Counted from the first letter of the stretch, positions 1 through 11,283 are shown. The stretch: DNA of 64,000 nucleotides from Henckelia pumila (GCF_033568475.1 NC_133121.1:134262375-134326374); one strand, 5' to 3'. Program-made: numbers and translations. Notes: a model not told the origin generated them from the letters alone.

Positions 1-570
1 TGGTAGTACGGAGCCTGTCAGAGACTAGCTAAAGGCGGATGATATGCCAACATTTATAGCAATGTAACAGCTAAGCTATTAAAGTCATACTAGCAATCAT
101 TCCCCCTAAAAGCATGCATACTAACTTAGATCTACTAAGCCAAGAATATTTCGAAAATATGAAAACTTAGCGTCCGGTAAAGGCTTGGTGAATATGTCTG
201 CTGCTTGCTGATCGGTAGAGATGTATTCCAGCCTGATTTCCTTCTTTAAGACATGATCTCGGATAAAGTGATGCCTGACATCAATGTGCTTTGTCCTAGA
301 GTGCATCACTGGATTGTGAGTGATGGCTATGGCACTTGTATTGTCACAGTAGATTGGAGCTTCACTCGACCGGATTCCATAATCATTAAGCTGCTGTTGA
401 ATCCAGAGTATTTGAGCACAACAGCTGCCAGCAGCAAGGTATTCTGCTTCGGCGGTCGAGGTAGCAATTGATGTCTGCTTCTTACTTGACCACGAAATTA
501 GTCTATCTCCACGAAATTGACATGTGCCACTTGTACTTTTGCGATCAATTCTACAACCTGAAAGTTTTCC
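1..570 (-). mobile_element. Ty1/copia retrotransposon fossil: RNase H end, polypurine tract and start of 3' LTR
   Basis: Read on the minus strand, about 121-570 encodes the C-terminal part of a copia polyprotein. Landmarks are the RKSTSGTCQF, STAEAEY, CDNTSAI and TKHIDVRHHF stretches and the ADIFTKPLP motif near the end, all typical of copia reverse transcriptase/RNase H. Downstream on the minus strand is a G-rich polypurine tract at about 100-110, followed by TG at 99, which should be the first bases of the 3' LTR; the LTR runs off the window edge. Only this 3' part is present here, and it is joined at about 570 to unrelated P450 sequence. It is a truncated fossil; its age cannot be estimated from one end. 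Confidence 0.9.
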
Positions 571-732
571 ATGTCTACTAATGAGTTTGTGTTGGAAAAC
601 ATTGTGTATAAATTTGACTGGGAATTGGCTGATGGAGTTGATGGGAAGGATTTGGACATGAAAGAAAGGCCTGGGGTTGCTGTTGGTAGAGCTACTCCTC
701 TACTTGCAGTTGCAACTCAATGTGTTGTTTAG
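571..732 (+). pseudogene. Cytochrome P450 C-terminal fragment
   Basis: The plus strand reads through 53 codons to a TAG. The product carries the tail typical of plant CYP71-clan P450s: a VLENIVYKFDWELADG-like stretch, then EDLDMKE-type residues (KDLDMKERPG) and the PLLAVAT ending. In intact enzymes this follows the heme-binding cysteine loop. Here no heme loop, PERF motif or I-helix is visible upstream because copia sequence starts at once. It is therefore the last part of a P450 exon, cut off from its body. The frame is open with a natural stop, so the fragment may be fairly young, or the remainder may lie outside the window beyond the copia element. The ATG at 571 is incidental. Confidence 0.82.
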
Positions 733-1179
733 TGAACTGTTTTAATCCACTATTGTCATAATTTAAGGTGATTGGATTTTATTATATAGTTGGTAATAAA
801 TGTGACCCCTTAAATTTATAATAATCCTCACATTATGAATCGATAGCACCGCTTGAAAATGATCTAAGAGTTCATATTTTTTGTAGCTGAGATGTTCACA
901 TAAACATCTCAAATGCAGAAAAGAAAAATAATAATAAAGGCCCTTTGGATTACTCTTTCAAGCAGTATGATCGAACAAATTTGATATCAACGACCTATGT
1001 CTATAAATCTGATATCAGTGACACGTGTCGTAAAATAGCGAAAATTTAAGATTACCTGAAGGAGTAAGATCGAACAAATTCAATATCAGCGACATATGCA
1101 CCGTAAATGGCGAAAAATTAAGAGTTAAACTTGAAATGTGTAGAAAAAGCTTATTTATTTATTTTTTTGAATGGAAAAG
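733..1179. other. Intergenic AT-rich DNA with an imperfect direct repeat
   Basis: No gene is visible. An imperfect repeat occurs at about 962-1050 and 1064-1130: both copies start AGTA(T/A)GATCGAACAAATT, continue with ATATCA(A/G)CGAC and end with a GCGAAAA(T)TTAAG-like stretch. The function is unknown. Confidence 0.5.
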
Positions 1180-1510
1180 ATATTTCATTAAACCAAAGCC
1201 GAAGCTATTGCATCAATAATAAAAGAAGGCGTCGGAGAAACCTGGCCTTCAAAACCAGTCATAGAATCAATTGTCGAGCCAGCGCATGAGTGATTTGATT
1301 CGTTGATCGACGAACGAAAGCAAATGTACATGACAAAATATCCAACGCCATGATTTTTCAATCTTCAATAATTAAACCAAAACTAGAATAATTATTCAGC
1401 GCATTGACAACTAGAAGCGCATCGGACCCTATAAATGATGCTTGAAAAATTAATGAGCTCCTTGAGCCAACTGAGGCCTTCTCTAATCCCTAACGTTGCA
1501 GCTGAAGATG
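1180..1510 (-). mobile_element. Degenerate LINE-type RNase H-like (RVT_3) relic
   Basis: On the minus strand, fragments in different frames match the RNase H-like domain found at the end of plant non-LTR retrotransposons and related domesticated proteins: AATLGIREGLSWLKELI, then GSDALLVVNALN, then FVRRSTNQITHALAR. Their order and spacing fit the RVT_3 domain (Ala-rich helix, SDA acidic site, RxxNxxAHxLA end). At least two frame changes and an in-frame stop separate them, so this is a decayed copy. No reverse transcriptase part or poly(A) end was recognised. Confidence 0.65.
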
Positions 1511-1630
1511 GAGAAAAACACCTTGGATTCTACCATGAAAAAAATCTTATATTCTAATAAAAGCTAAGAGAAGCAATCAACTCATCATATTATTAAAGCA
1601 AATACAAACTTCCTCGGCCCATTTTCACAT

Positions 1631-2724
1631 GGATAATGCTATATGTACATATAGTATTACATAGAGGGTTACACACTCTATTAAATTAGGAAAGTATCTC
1701 AATTTTTTTTTAAAAAATCTTTCTTTTCAATCTACAATTAATTTTGTCTTGCTAAAAAAATCTTTTAACAAAAATATTATTATTTTATATTACTTAGTTA
1801 TAGAATTAATTTTACTGAGTTAAAAAAAATAAATATTTTATAAAATTTTAAAATATAATTATGAAAATATAATTATTTACTGAGTTCAGCAAAAATAATA
1901 ATTGCTTATTTTTTTCGAATAAATATATTTTAAAATTTTAAAATTAAACTTTCAAATTTACATCATATATAAGCGAGATTTATTATTATGTATTTAAGTT
2001 AAAATATATTTATTTTTTATTATGTGTAATAATTAATTATTTTGTTAAATAACAAAATAAAGAAACAAATTATTAGGTTTGGGTTGATCGGGTTAGTCGA
2101 GTTCGAGTAGGTCGCTATTAATTTATTCGGATTTGATTTGAAAAATTTTTAAATTTTTTTTACTTATTTATAAAATTAAGAAATATTTACTATATTTTTA
2201 TATATTGTATGTTTGAAAAAAAATTATTGTATATTGTATCATAGATTTTCAACATGTAATAATTATTTTATAAAATATTGATTTTAAAAAATAATTTTTA
2301 TTTTGTGTATTAAGTATATTTTAAACTTTATACACTTGAACTTTTAAATTTAAATTATATAAGTGAGATTTTTATTATGTATTTAAATCAAAATATATTG
2401 ATTATTATTATGAGTATTTAATTATTTTGTTAAAAATTTAAAAAATTCAAATATTTCGGGTCTAACCTGAACCCCAAAATCTCCACCTTAATTCGATAAT
2501 TATCTGTCAACTGGTGTCGGGTTCAATTTTGACACACTTAATACTACACAATAAATAATAAAATAAAAAATAATATTTTTTTTGTTAAGAGTTTTTTTTT
2601 TTAACAAGACAAATAATTGTAAGTTGAAAATAAAGATATTTTAAAAGAATTTTGATACACTTTCTTAATTTAATAGGACCTGTAAGCCTCTTTGTAAGAC
2701 TCTATGTATACATAACATTATCCT
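1631..2724. mobile_element. Mutator-like MITE, 1.09 kb, long TIRs, 9-bp TSD
   Basis: The ends are inverted copies of each other. The left end begins GGATAATGCTATATGTACAT; the right end, read in reverse complement, begins AGGATAATGTTATGTATACA. Similarity continues for roughly 165 bp (about 1631-1795 against 2555-2724), including matching CTTGCTAAAAAAAT / CTTGTTAAAAAAAA stretches. An identical 9-bp duplication, TTTTCACAT, flanks the element at 1622-1630 and 2725-2733. Long TIRs and a 9-bp duplication are the signature of Mutator-like elements. The interior is AT-rich with no coding potential, so it is non-autonomous. Confidence 0.85.
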
Positions 2725-2830
2725 TTTTCACATTCGCCTAAAAAGGGCGAGGATCTCACACCACTTCCGCAAGTGAGGAAGTGGTGGCCTCGTGCAGAGA
2801 TATTTGGTGCGACGGTGAAGCTCACCAATC

Positions 2831-3054
2831 TATGGGTGGGTTTTCGATATACCGTATAAAAAATATCGGAATGAAAAAAATTCATACCGGTATCGATATC
2901 AAAATTCTGAATGTTGGTATGGAAAATTCATATTGGTACTGTATATATAGATACCGAAAAAAAATTCAATATACCAAAAAAATATCTATATTTCGAAAAA
3001 AGTTCGGTACGATATCCCGAAAAGTCGGTATTTTAGCTCGGTATCCCAGCCCTA
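2831..3054. mobile_element. hAT-like MITE, 224 bp, 8-bp TSD
   Basis: The element starts TATGGGTGGG and ends CCCAGCCCTA, whose reverse complement is TAGGGCTGGG. The 8-bp sequence CACCAATC is repeated exactly on both sides (2823-2830 and 3055-3062). The interior is rich in CGGTATACC-like inverted motifs. An 8-bp TSD with short TA-GGG-type TIRs indicates an hAT-derived non-autonomous element. The apparent reading frame across it is a by-product of the repeat. Confidence 0.85.
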
Positions 3055-3062
3055 CACCAATC

Positions 3063-4099
3063 TTCTTTTTAATTTTATTTTTTTAAAGAAAGAAAAGGTA
3101 AATCCTCGATATTTTAATTTTTTAAATGATTTTATTATTAAAAAATTAAATAAATTGTACAAAATAATAATATAAAATTAGTGTTTTTATGTGTCTATTT
3201 TTATTTTTGTGTATTTTTTTTTATAAAATATAAAATGATTTGTATGTCTTTTTTTCGTGTTTTTTTGGATAATTATGTTATATTTTTAAAAATTTAATTA
3301 TGTTTATTTTTAATTTGTTATACTTATGTGTAATTTTATTATGTTTTTAAAAAATTTATTTAATAAAATAAAAAAAATAATATTTCAATATCATCATTAC
3401 AAAATCACCAAATTTTTATACAAATATACAATGAAGTTATAATAACATCGACTTAAACGCGAAAAAACACGAACACATGTCAGTGTTGAAATCTCATATT
3501 ATGTTTTAAAAAATAATATTTTATGATGTACAAGCTTTCGAAATTTAATCTCACACATTTATAAAATTTTTAAACAGAAAAAGTATATATAGATTTTATG
3601 TTAAGTCAATTCTATTATATTAAGTGTTTGACCAAACCAAATTTATATGTTGATGTGACCTTTTTGTTTTCGTTTTTTAAAAAAATTTACAATTATTTAA
3701 TTTGTTTTACAATTATTTCATAAAATAATAAATTTTGTAAGCACACAACGTGTATATAAAAATTTATTATACAAGCGCGCAACGCGTGCAATTGCGGCCC
3801 ATTAACTTAACCCAACTAGAGGTCGAAACCCAACCAGCAACGAAAACTTTGAACTCTAGTTAACCTCGAGAAACCGACAGCTTGATTAAAAGAGCATCAT
3901 CACCAAAAGCAAGGGTATTGTATTCGCCACGTGTACGGTTGGATTTCGCTGCACTTATTGATTCTCATATTTAGCGATTGGTATTAGCCTTAGGTTCCGC
4001 GGCGCCATCCATAGGGTTTCGTATTCACAAATTCTCTCTCAACGATTGAATTATTATCTTTTTGTCTCGTTTTTCTCTCGAATTTTCAGCATCTATCTT
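3063..4099. other. AT-rich intergenic DNA and AFC2 upstream region
   Basis: There is no gene in 3063-3900. A CGCGCAACGCGTG-type palindrome near 3772-3790 resembles motifs common at the ends of plant repeats. From about 3890 the base composition rises in GC; this should hold the promoter and 5' leader of the kinase gene, including a CCACGTGTA-like G-box/ABRE core near 3928. No TATA box was assigned. Confidence 0.4.
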
Positions 4100-7000
4100 A
4101 TGGAAACGGAGCGCGTGACGGAGTTGGAGATGGATCGACGGCCAAGGAAGAGGCCGCGGTTGGGATGGGATGTTGTTCCTCAACAGCCGAAGGTAATTTT
4201 AAGATCTAATCCCTGAATCCAAGTTTTTGTTCATTGTGTTTGGTTTTTTTTTGTAGATCTGGTGGGATATTTATCAGGTATGGAAAAGATTTTATCTTTA
4301 TGGGTTTAATTGTGATTAAAGTAGGATTTTGATGCTTAGGTTATTTATCTGGTATGTTTTGGTTTGAGATCTGGAAGATTGTTGCATCTGGTTTCCAAAG
4401 TTCATATATCTATAAATTACGATCGAGTTTCAGTTTGAATTTCTCGTATCGAGGTAGAAATATGTTTATTTGATTGAAATTAACTGGGTTTTCCGCAACT
4501 TTACAATTAGACCTTTGAATAAAACTAAATTTTTTTTCTCGTATTTAATGTGTTGTTAAAAAAATATATGTTTTTGTACCTGTGAATGAAGTATCTTAAT
4601 ATTGAGGCCAAACATAATTGTTATTTTGTAACTGGTTATGAGTTATAAACATATCCGTCACTTCATTGTAAGCTAAACTAAGATGCGTTATAAATAGTTC
4701 GGTGATAAAGTTGATGCATGGTTTCTACTTGTTTGTTTCAAATGATGATGTCAGAATGTTTTCCTGCTTTTATCGAAGGATTTCTGTGTTTGAAAATACT
4801 TTGATTTCAGTATGTAAGAATTTTTTTTCCCCAACTGGTATTGTATTGAGGTTTTTACTTGGTTTGACTTGTCAAAGAAACCAGTTTAGCTTGGCCCGGA
4901 AGCTTTTGTAGAGGAGGTAAATGTAATTAATGAATTGTGTTATTGAGAAAACGTGAATGGATGCGTGTGTGTAGGCTCAGCTAGGATTGTTTTGTGGACA
5001 AGAGATTGGGAATGTGACAAGCTTTGCTCCTTCAAGAACACTCTCGAATCATCCAAGTTCTCTCTTTGTTAAGGGATTGGGTCCAAATGGTTCCCCCCCA
5101 TGGCGAGAAGATGACAAAGATGGACATTATATATTTGAGCTCGGAGAAAATTTAACCTCTCGCTGTAACTACTTCTACCATCATAAGAACCTCCTATTAT
5201 TTCATTGTTGACTCCATCATATGTGGCCTACTGTGAATGCAATTTAGCTTATCGCATGAATTTATTTAGAAAACCAAGTTATCTTGGTTAAGTTTTGTGT
5301 TGGATTAAGCGTCGGTACTTTCCCCATATTGACTCTTGGGGCCTAATCTTAAATTTAGGTTTTCAAATGCTTGAAAAATTTATTGCTTTAACTTGGTGAC
5401 CCAAATTATATTGTAAGTTTATAATTGTTCTGTTAACTTGTCTGATTTCTTTTTCTTATTTCTCATCTGCAGATAAGATCAATAGCAAGATGGGTGAAGG
5501 TATGCTAAATCTACCTGTTCCTTTGGTCCAGTGATAAACTACGACAGTATCTGATTTATGAAGTTCTGCCTGCAGGCACCTTTGGTCAGGTTTTGGAATG
5601 CTGGGATAGGGAAAGAAAAGAAATGGTTGCTATCAAAATTGTTCGGAGTACTAAGAAATATCGTGATGCAGCTATGATTGAGGTAGAAGTGCTCCAACAA
5701 CTTGTTAATCATGACAAATGTGCTGAACGGTGAGTTTCTTGTTCAACTTGGTGTAAAATATTCTCACTATTTCGTATGTTGGTTCGTAAATGCGTTGGTT
5801 GAACGAGTTTATTTCTTGCAGTTGTGTACAAATACGGAACTGGTTTGACTATCGAAACCATATCTGTATCGTAAGTATATGATTGATTCGGTGGATTAAA
5901 TTTCCCCAACCTAACATACCTTTGGGGATTAAGATTTGGATGAACTTAAATGGTTTTAACAGGTCTTTGAGAAACTTGGGCCAAGCTTATACGATTTCCT
6001 TCGCAAAAACAATTATCGCTCGTTTCCCATTGATCTTGTCCGTGAGATTGGCAGACAACTTTTGGAATGTGTAGCATGTGTGTAAATCTTCATTCATAAT
6101 GATGTTTCATATTTGCTTGATTTCAATATAATGCTATATTATTTCACATGGTTTCTGTACTATTTTGCACAAATGAATTACAAAATTTGTTTGCGGTTAT
6201 ATTTATTTTGGGTTTAGCATGTTTTCATGCATGCCTCATGGTTTGTTTTGGCACTTTTTGTTGCTACGTTGTGTTGATTGGTTTTTCTAATCTCAGTTAT
6301 GCATGATATGCGACTCATCCATACGGACTTGAAGCCTGAGAACATTCTATTCGTCTCTCCCGAGTACATAAAAGTTCCTGAGCACAAGGTGGTCTTTTAA
6401 CTGGCCTTTTTGTATCTTACACACCCAAAATCATCTGTACAATTTGAGATTCACGGAGCCAGTTTGTGTTGGGTGCTAGACTTTGTACTAACTTTGAGTT
6501 TGGCTCATCTTCAAGGTTTCATCCAAGTCTATAAAGGATAGTTCATATTACAAGAGAATTCCCAAATCAAGTGCCATAAAGGTCATTGATTTTGGTAGTA
6601 CGACTTATGACAGGCAGGATCAGTCGTACATTGTGTCTACTCGACATTACAGAGCTCCTGAAGTCATTCTAGGTATGCTAAAGCTAAATTAATAAATAAT
6701 ATCTAGATTTTTGGTACTTGTTATAATTTGATTGTGGTGATATCTTATTCCAATTTCTGTTCAGGACTTGGATGGAGTTACCCATGTGACATATGGAGTG
6801 TGGGTTGTATCTTAGTGGAGCTTTGCTCGGTATGTCTATTTGATTCCTCATCATTTGTTGTTTTTTGCGGAGATGTCTTACTTTGGTTGCATTTTTCTGA
6901 TCGCAATATTCTCTATGCTTGATTTGGCCACTTTCATCCAGGGTGAAGCCTTGTTCCAAACGCACGAGAACTTAGAACACCTTGCAATGATGGAAAGAGT

Positions 7001-7373
7001 CCTTGGACCATTGCCACAGCACATGCTGAAGAGAGCCGAGTAAGCTAGTGTCTTTGACATCTCACATTATAAAACAAACAATGGTTATTGCAACGTTTGC
7101 CAATGCATTTTATGTTTCAGCCGACACGCGGAGAAATACATCAGAAGGGGTAGGTTAGACTGGCCGGAGGGAGCAACATCTAGAGATAGTATCAAAGCAG
7201 TTCTGAAGCTGCCACGGCTTCCAAACTTGATTATGCAGCATGTAGATCATTCAGCAGGGGATCTCATCCATTTATTGCAAGGACTTTTGAGATACGATCC
7301 ATCTGATAGGATCTCAGCCGTAGAAGCCCTTGGACATCCTTTTTTCTCCAGAGATCATCTAAGGAGGTCTTGA
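4100..7373 (+). CDS. AFC2: LAMMER-type dual-specificity kinase, AFC2-like
   Basis: LAMMER (CLK-family) kinases phosphorylate SR splicing factors in the nucleus. Eleven exons join in phase to 430 aa: 4100-4192, 4975-5164, 5473-5499, 5576-5729, 5822-5870, 5963-6077, 6297-6388, 6516-6672, 6765-6829, 6942-7039, 7121-7373. The N-terminus [20 protein letters not shown] resembles Arabidopsis AFC2 (about 427 aa), with a basic stretch likely to be a nuclear signal. Kinase features: GEGTFGQV glycine loop near residue 104, ATP lysine K124 (VAIKIV), HTDLKPEN catalytic loop with D220, DFG at 265-267, [13 protein letters not shown] activation segment, and the family signature [12 protein letters not shown] at 326-337. 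All key residues are present. Exon 3 is only 27 bp. Within the CLK family the AFC2 assignment rests on remembered similarity; AFC1/AFC3 is the alternative. Confidence 0.95.
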
Positions 7374-9198
7374 TGGAAAGATGAGCTTTGAATGACACAC
7401 ACCGTGCCACTAAAGATATGCCGAGGATGAAGACGCAATGCTATTTGAGGCAGCAAGGAATATGCATATATTTGAAGTGGGAATGGCCTCGAATGGTGCG
7501 CTCGGCTCGGTTTGGGGAATGCGGCCAAAGTTCCCGAGGGCGGCTTGCAGGTGTATATTGTGCATAGCGGAAGCCGCAACACTCGTGTGGTGTTCCATCC
7601 GTTAATACCTTTTTTTGACCTGGTTTTGCCTTTACTTGTGTAACCTGACGAGTTCTTGACACCTTGATTTTTTTTATGACAATGGGTTTCTGATTTGCAA
7701 ATGAAATATTCATCGCATAGATCTTCCGTTGGCCCTGTTTATCACACAAAAAATCACTTAGATATGCGAGAAGGAAAGAGCTAACTGGAAAGCTTTCATA
7801 TCAAGGAAAAAGTGTTTCTTACAAGCCATCTTAAAATTATAATTTACTAACAAAAACGTCTATGCATTTATTTTCAAGTTTTATATTTATATATGTTTAT
7901 ATATTATTTAATGGGATAATTCTCAATTTAGTCACTCGTTTTAGAGTTTGTTCCTTATTTGGTCCTCTATTTTCCAATGTACTCGATTTGGTCCCGTCCA
8001 ATTTGGTGTTAAAATAGATGGAATCCGTACATATGACTTGCTTAACCAGTTTTGCAGAACCGGTTGTCATGGTTTCATTTATTTTTTTCTTTCCCGAATT
8101 TGTCTGAACCTAATGTACTTAAAAATTGGGAGGGTATGGTGGCGTCAAACAGATGGTTTGGGTTGAACATGATGCAAGATTTTTACTTTGCTTATTTCTC
8201 TATTTATTTCTTGATATTTATTTTTTATTGTTTAAACGTAAGAATGATGAAAGGGAGGAGGTGGCGATGGACTGAAAAGAGTAAATATCCAAGTATTTTA
8301 AATTAGAGACAAAATCAATAATATTCCAATTTTCAAATAATATTATAGGTTAAAGTATTTACAATAATTATAGCAAAATCAATAATTTCAACAATTATTA
8401 TTAATGAAGAATAATAAAAAATAACAAATAACAAATGAAAGTTGGTTACATGAACTCCAATTGTGAAGCTGATTCGCTTTACTTTCAACATCTCGCCTTT
8501 CATGTTTACTCATGCATAAATTCAAACGGCATTAATACGAACACAATCCATACAATTATATGATAATGATTTTTAGATTTTCGAGCTCAAATCCTGAAAA
8601 GTTGATGTATTCACACAAATGTTTTGCCTTGTGTGTTCGGAATTCTACTCATAAAGTAGTTCAATACTTGAATTAACCACAAATCTTCAAATTTTTCAGG
8701 GCTGGATTTGAATCTAATAGCTCCAACTTTACTGTAAACAACTAAAACTATGCCGCAAGACACTTCCCATTTGATATGGAGGTGGATACTTGATGATGCC
8801 GTCTCAATGATCAATTCTGAAATTCGATCTCATATTCTTGATTGGGCACCTGCAGAAGTATCTGGTGATTTCTAAACGTAACTTGCCTGATAATGTTTGC
8901 CACTGTACTGATTGTTTGACGGATGAAGGTCCTGATGGCACGGGGTATGCAAACATGGACATGTTTTTCTTAGCACACTTTCTGCTGGAGAGTCTCTTAT
9001 ATGTGGTTTTGAGAAAGAATTCGCCACAGTATTTGCTAAGCTTGTTGGATTTGATCTGGAAGGCTACTCCTACAGCTTGTGAGGCTCTTTGTTATACTAC
9101 CATGAATACCTTTCCACAGGTAATCTAAAACTGTACGTGTATATTAGTAACATTTTTGTGTATTGATTATCGAGTAAAAGATTTCCTTGTGTACAAGT
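7374..9198. other. Intergenic region with an unrecognised coding-like relic
   Basis: 7374-7800 should hold the kinase 3' UTR. 7915-8110 has the TTTAGTC/TTTGGTCC phrasing common in dispersed plant repeats, but no partner end was found. 8200-8450 is AT-rich. At about 8838-9122 an open frame (containing NLPDNVCHCTDCLTDEG and NSPQYLLSLLDLIWK) ends at a CAG|GTAATC donor-like site. A second frame in the same stretch also looks protein-like (TLSAGESLICGFEKEF). I do not recognise either; this may be a decayed exon or merely the PPR leader. Confidence 0.3.
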
Positions 9199-11283
9199 AT
9201 GAGCTTTGGTGTATCAACTTTGCCTACTCAACTCATTCAATTTCCGAAAAATCCAAAGAACTTGATTCTTGATCGATGCAAGAACATTAGAGACCTCAGA
9301 CAAATCCACGCCCACCTGATAAAAACCCGTCTCCTCCACCACCCGGCGGTAGCAGAGTGCATGCTGGAGTCTGCTGCACTCCTCCTTCCCGTCCCTGCAA
9401 TCGACTATGCCTTCTCTATTTTCGCTTACCTCGAGAATCCCGACTCATCGGCCTACAATATAATGATTAGGGGATTTACCAAAGTGCAAAACCCGGAAAG
9501 CTCTATTCTTTTTTTCAGGAAAATGGTTGAAAGCTTTGTGCACCCAGATGAGTTTACCTTTCCCAGCATCTTGAAAGCATGTTCACAGGTTGGGGCTTTA
9601 AGTGAAGGAGAGCAAGTTCATGCCCAGATACTAAAAGTTGTTGATGGGTTTGAATGTAGAGGGTTTGTTGAAAACGCTTTGGTTCATTTGTATGCCACTT
9701 GTGGTCGAATTGAGTTGGCTCGCCAACTGTTTGATGGAATGAGTGAAAGAAGTGCTGTTGCTTGGAACTCGATGATTTCGGGATATGTAAGTCATGGGTA
9801 TTGGAAAGAAGTGACGGAGTTGTTTGGGCAGATGTTAGGAATGGGTGTTGGGTTTAATCAAGTGACTTTGATCAACGTTTTGATGGCTTGTGGGAGGCTT
9901 GGGGATTTGGAATTAGGGGAATGGATTTATGAGTATGCATTGGCGAATGGATTGATGAAGGATGCTGGCTTGGTTACATCTCTCATTGATATGTATGCAA
10001 AATGTGGTAGGGTGGATGCTGCAAGGAGTTTGTTTGATCAAATTTGTATACGCGATGTTGTTGCTTGGAGCGCGATGATTAATGGATATACACATTCCAG
10101 TTGTTTCAAGGAGGCTCTTGCTCTTTTTCTCGATATGCAAAATGCGAATGTAGAACCAAACGAGGTGACAATGGTTAGTGTCCTTTCGTCCTGTGCAGCG
10201 CTAGGAGCTTTAGAAACTGGAAAATGGGTTCATTCTTATATAAAGAAAAAGAATTTGAAGCTTTCCATCAACCTTGGAACAACGCTTCTAGATTTTTATG
10301 CAAAGTGTGGGTGTGTGGATAGTGCAATGGAAGTATTTAAAGATATGCCTTCTAGAAATGTGTGGTCATGGACAGCACTAATTCAAGGTCTTGCTAATTC
10401 AGGACGAGGCAACACAGCTCTTGATTTTTACCATTTGATGCTTCAAGAAAAGGTCAAACCAAATGAAGTAACCTTCGTTGCTGTTCTTTGTGCTTGTAGT
10501 CACGCGGGCTTGGTCGACGAGGGTTGGGGTTACTTTGTCAGCATGAGTAGAGATTTCAGCATTACACCAAGAATCGAGCACTATGGTTGCTTAGTTGATA
10601 TTCTGAGCCGAGCCGGGTTGATTGAGGATGCTTATGAGTTCATAAAGAACATGCACGTTAAACCAAATGCTTTGGTGTGGAGAACTTTGCTTTCATCGTG
10701 TAAAGTTCATAAGCACATTGAAATAGGAGAAGAAGCGTTTAAACATGTAATCAGTTTAGAGCCTGCACATAGCGGGGATTACATACTACTTTCTAATCTA
10801 TATGCATCTGTTGGTAGGTTAGCTGATGCGAAGAGGTTGAGAAATGAGATGAAAGTGCAAGGAGTTAAAAAGGATCCTGGTTGTAGCTTTATCGAGTTAG
10901 ATGGTGTCGTTCATGAGTTTTTGGCTGAAGATAATCGACACCCGCAATCAAAGGAGATCTACAGATCAGTAGAGGACATGATTGAGAAGATAAAGACAGC
11001 TGGATATGTGCCTGATACAGTGGAGGTGAGACTGGACGCAGAAGAAGAAGATAAGGAAGCTTCTGTGTTTCATCACAGTGAGAAGCTGGTCATTGCATTT
11101 GCCCTTATCAAAACTTCTCCCCGTACTACAATCAGAATATCAAAAAATCTCAGAATATGCGGCGACTGTCACAATGCGACGAAGATTATATCAAAGGTTT
11201 TTGGGAGAGAGATTGTGATCAGGGATAGAAACCGGTTCCACCACTTCAAGGATGGGTTGTGTTCTTGCAAAGATTTCTGGTGA
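9199..11283 (+). CDS. PLS-class pentatricopeptide repeat protein with C-terminal DYW domain
   Basis: Single-exon gene of 694 aa. An upstream in-frame TTG is not a plausible start; the first ATG gives MSFGVSTLPTQ. PLS-type PPR proteins bind organelle RNA in a sequence-specific way, and DYW-class members act in C-to-U editing in plastids or mitochondria. Repeats run from about residue 40 to 500, with recurring motifs such as NALVHLYATCGRIELARQLF, VAWNSMISGY and CSHAGLVDEG. The E/E+ region follows (WRTLLSSCKVH, DYILLSNLYAS), then the DYW deaminase. In the DYW domain the zinc-site HxE is in HHSEKLVIAF and the CxxC is in CGDCHNATK. The terminal tripeptide is D-F-W rather than D-Y-W, a variant known in functional members. 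The N-terminus is presumably an organelle transit peptide. The editing target cannot be read from this. Confidence 0.95.
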   Translation: MSFGVSTLPTQLIQFPKNPKNLILDRCKNIRDLRQIHAHLIKTRLLHHPAVAECMLESAALLLPVPAIDYAFSIFAYLENPDSSAYNIMIRGFTKVQNPESSILFFRKMVESFVHPDEFTFPSILKACSQVGALSEGEQVHAQILKVVDGFECRGFVENALVHLYATCGRIELARQLFDGMSERSAVAWNSMISGYVSHGYWKEVTELFGQMLGMGVGFNQVTLINVLMACGRLGDLELGEWIYEYALANGLMKDAGLVTSLIDMYAKCGRVDAARSLFDQICIRDVVAWSAMINGYTHSSCFKEALALFLDMQNANVEPNEVTMVSVLSSCAALGALETGKWVHSYIKKKNLKLSINLGTTLLDFYAKCGCVDSAMEVFKDMPSRNVWSWTALIQGLANSGRGNTALDFYHLMLQEKVKPNEVTFVAVLCACSHAGLVDEGWGYFVSMSRDFSITPRIEHYGCLVDILSRAGLIEDAYEFIKNMHVKPNALVWRTLLSSCKVHKHIEIGEEAFKHVISLEPAHSGDYILLSNLYASVGRLADAKRLRNEMKVQGVKKDPGCSFIELDGVVHEFLAEDNRHPQSKEIYRSVEDMIEKIKTAGYVPDTVEVRLDAEEEDKEASVFHHSEKLVIAFALIKTSPRTTIRISKNLRICGDCHNATKIISKVFGREIVIRDRNRFHHFKDGLCSCKDFW

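Noticed and set aside
571-732. Member of a metabolic gene cluster (P450)
   Set aside because: It is only a tail fragment, and no other pathway enzyme of specialised metabolism is present nearby.
2781-3086. 101-codon open frame
   Set aside because: It begins at GTG and lies mostly inside the hAT-like MITE, with repeat-driven composition.
7915-8110. Candidate transposon with TTTGGTCC phrasing
   Set aside because: The phrasing is common in plant repeats, but I found no inverted partner, LTR or TSD.
9187-9198. Upstream start for the PPR gene
   Set aside because: The codon at 9187 is TTG, not ATG; the first in-frame ATG is at 9199.
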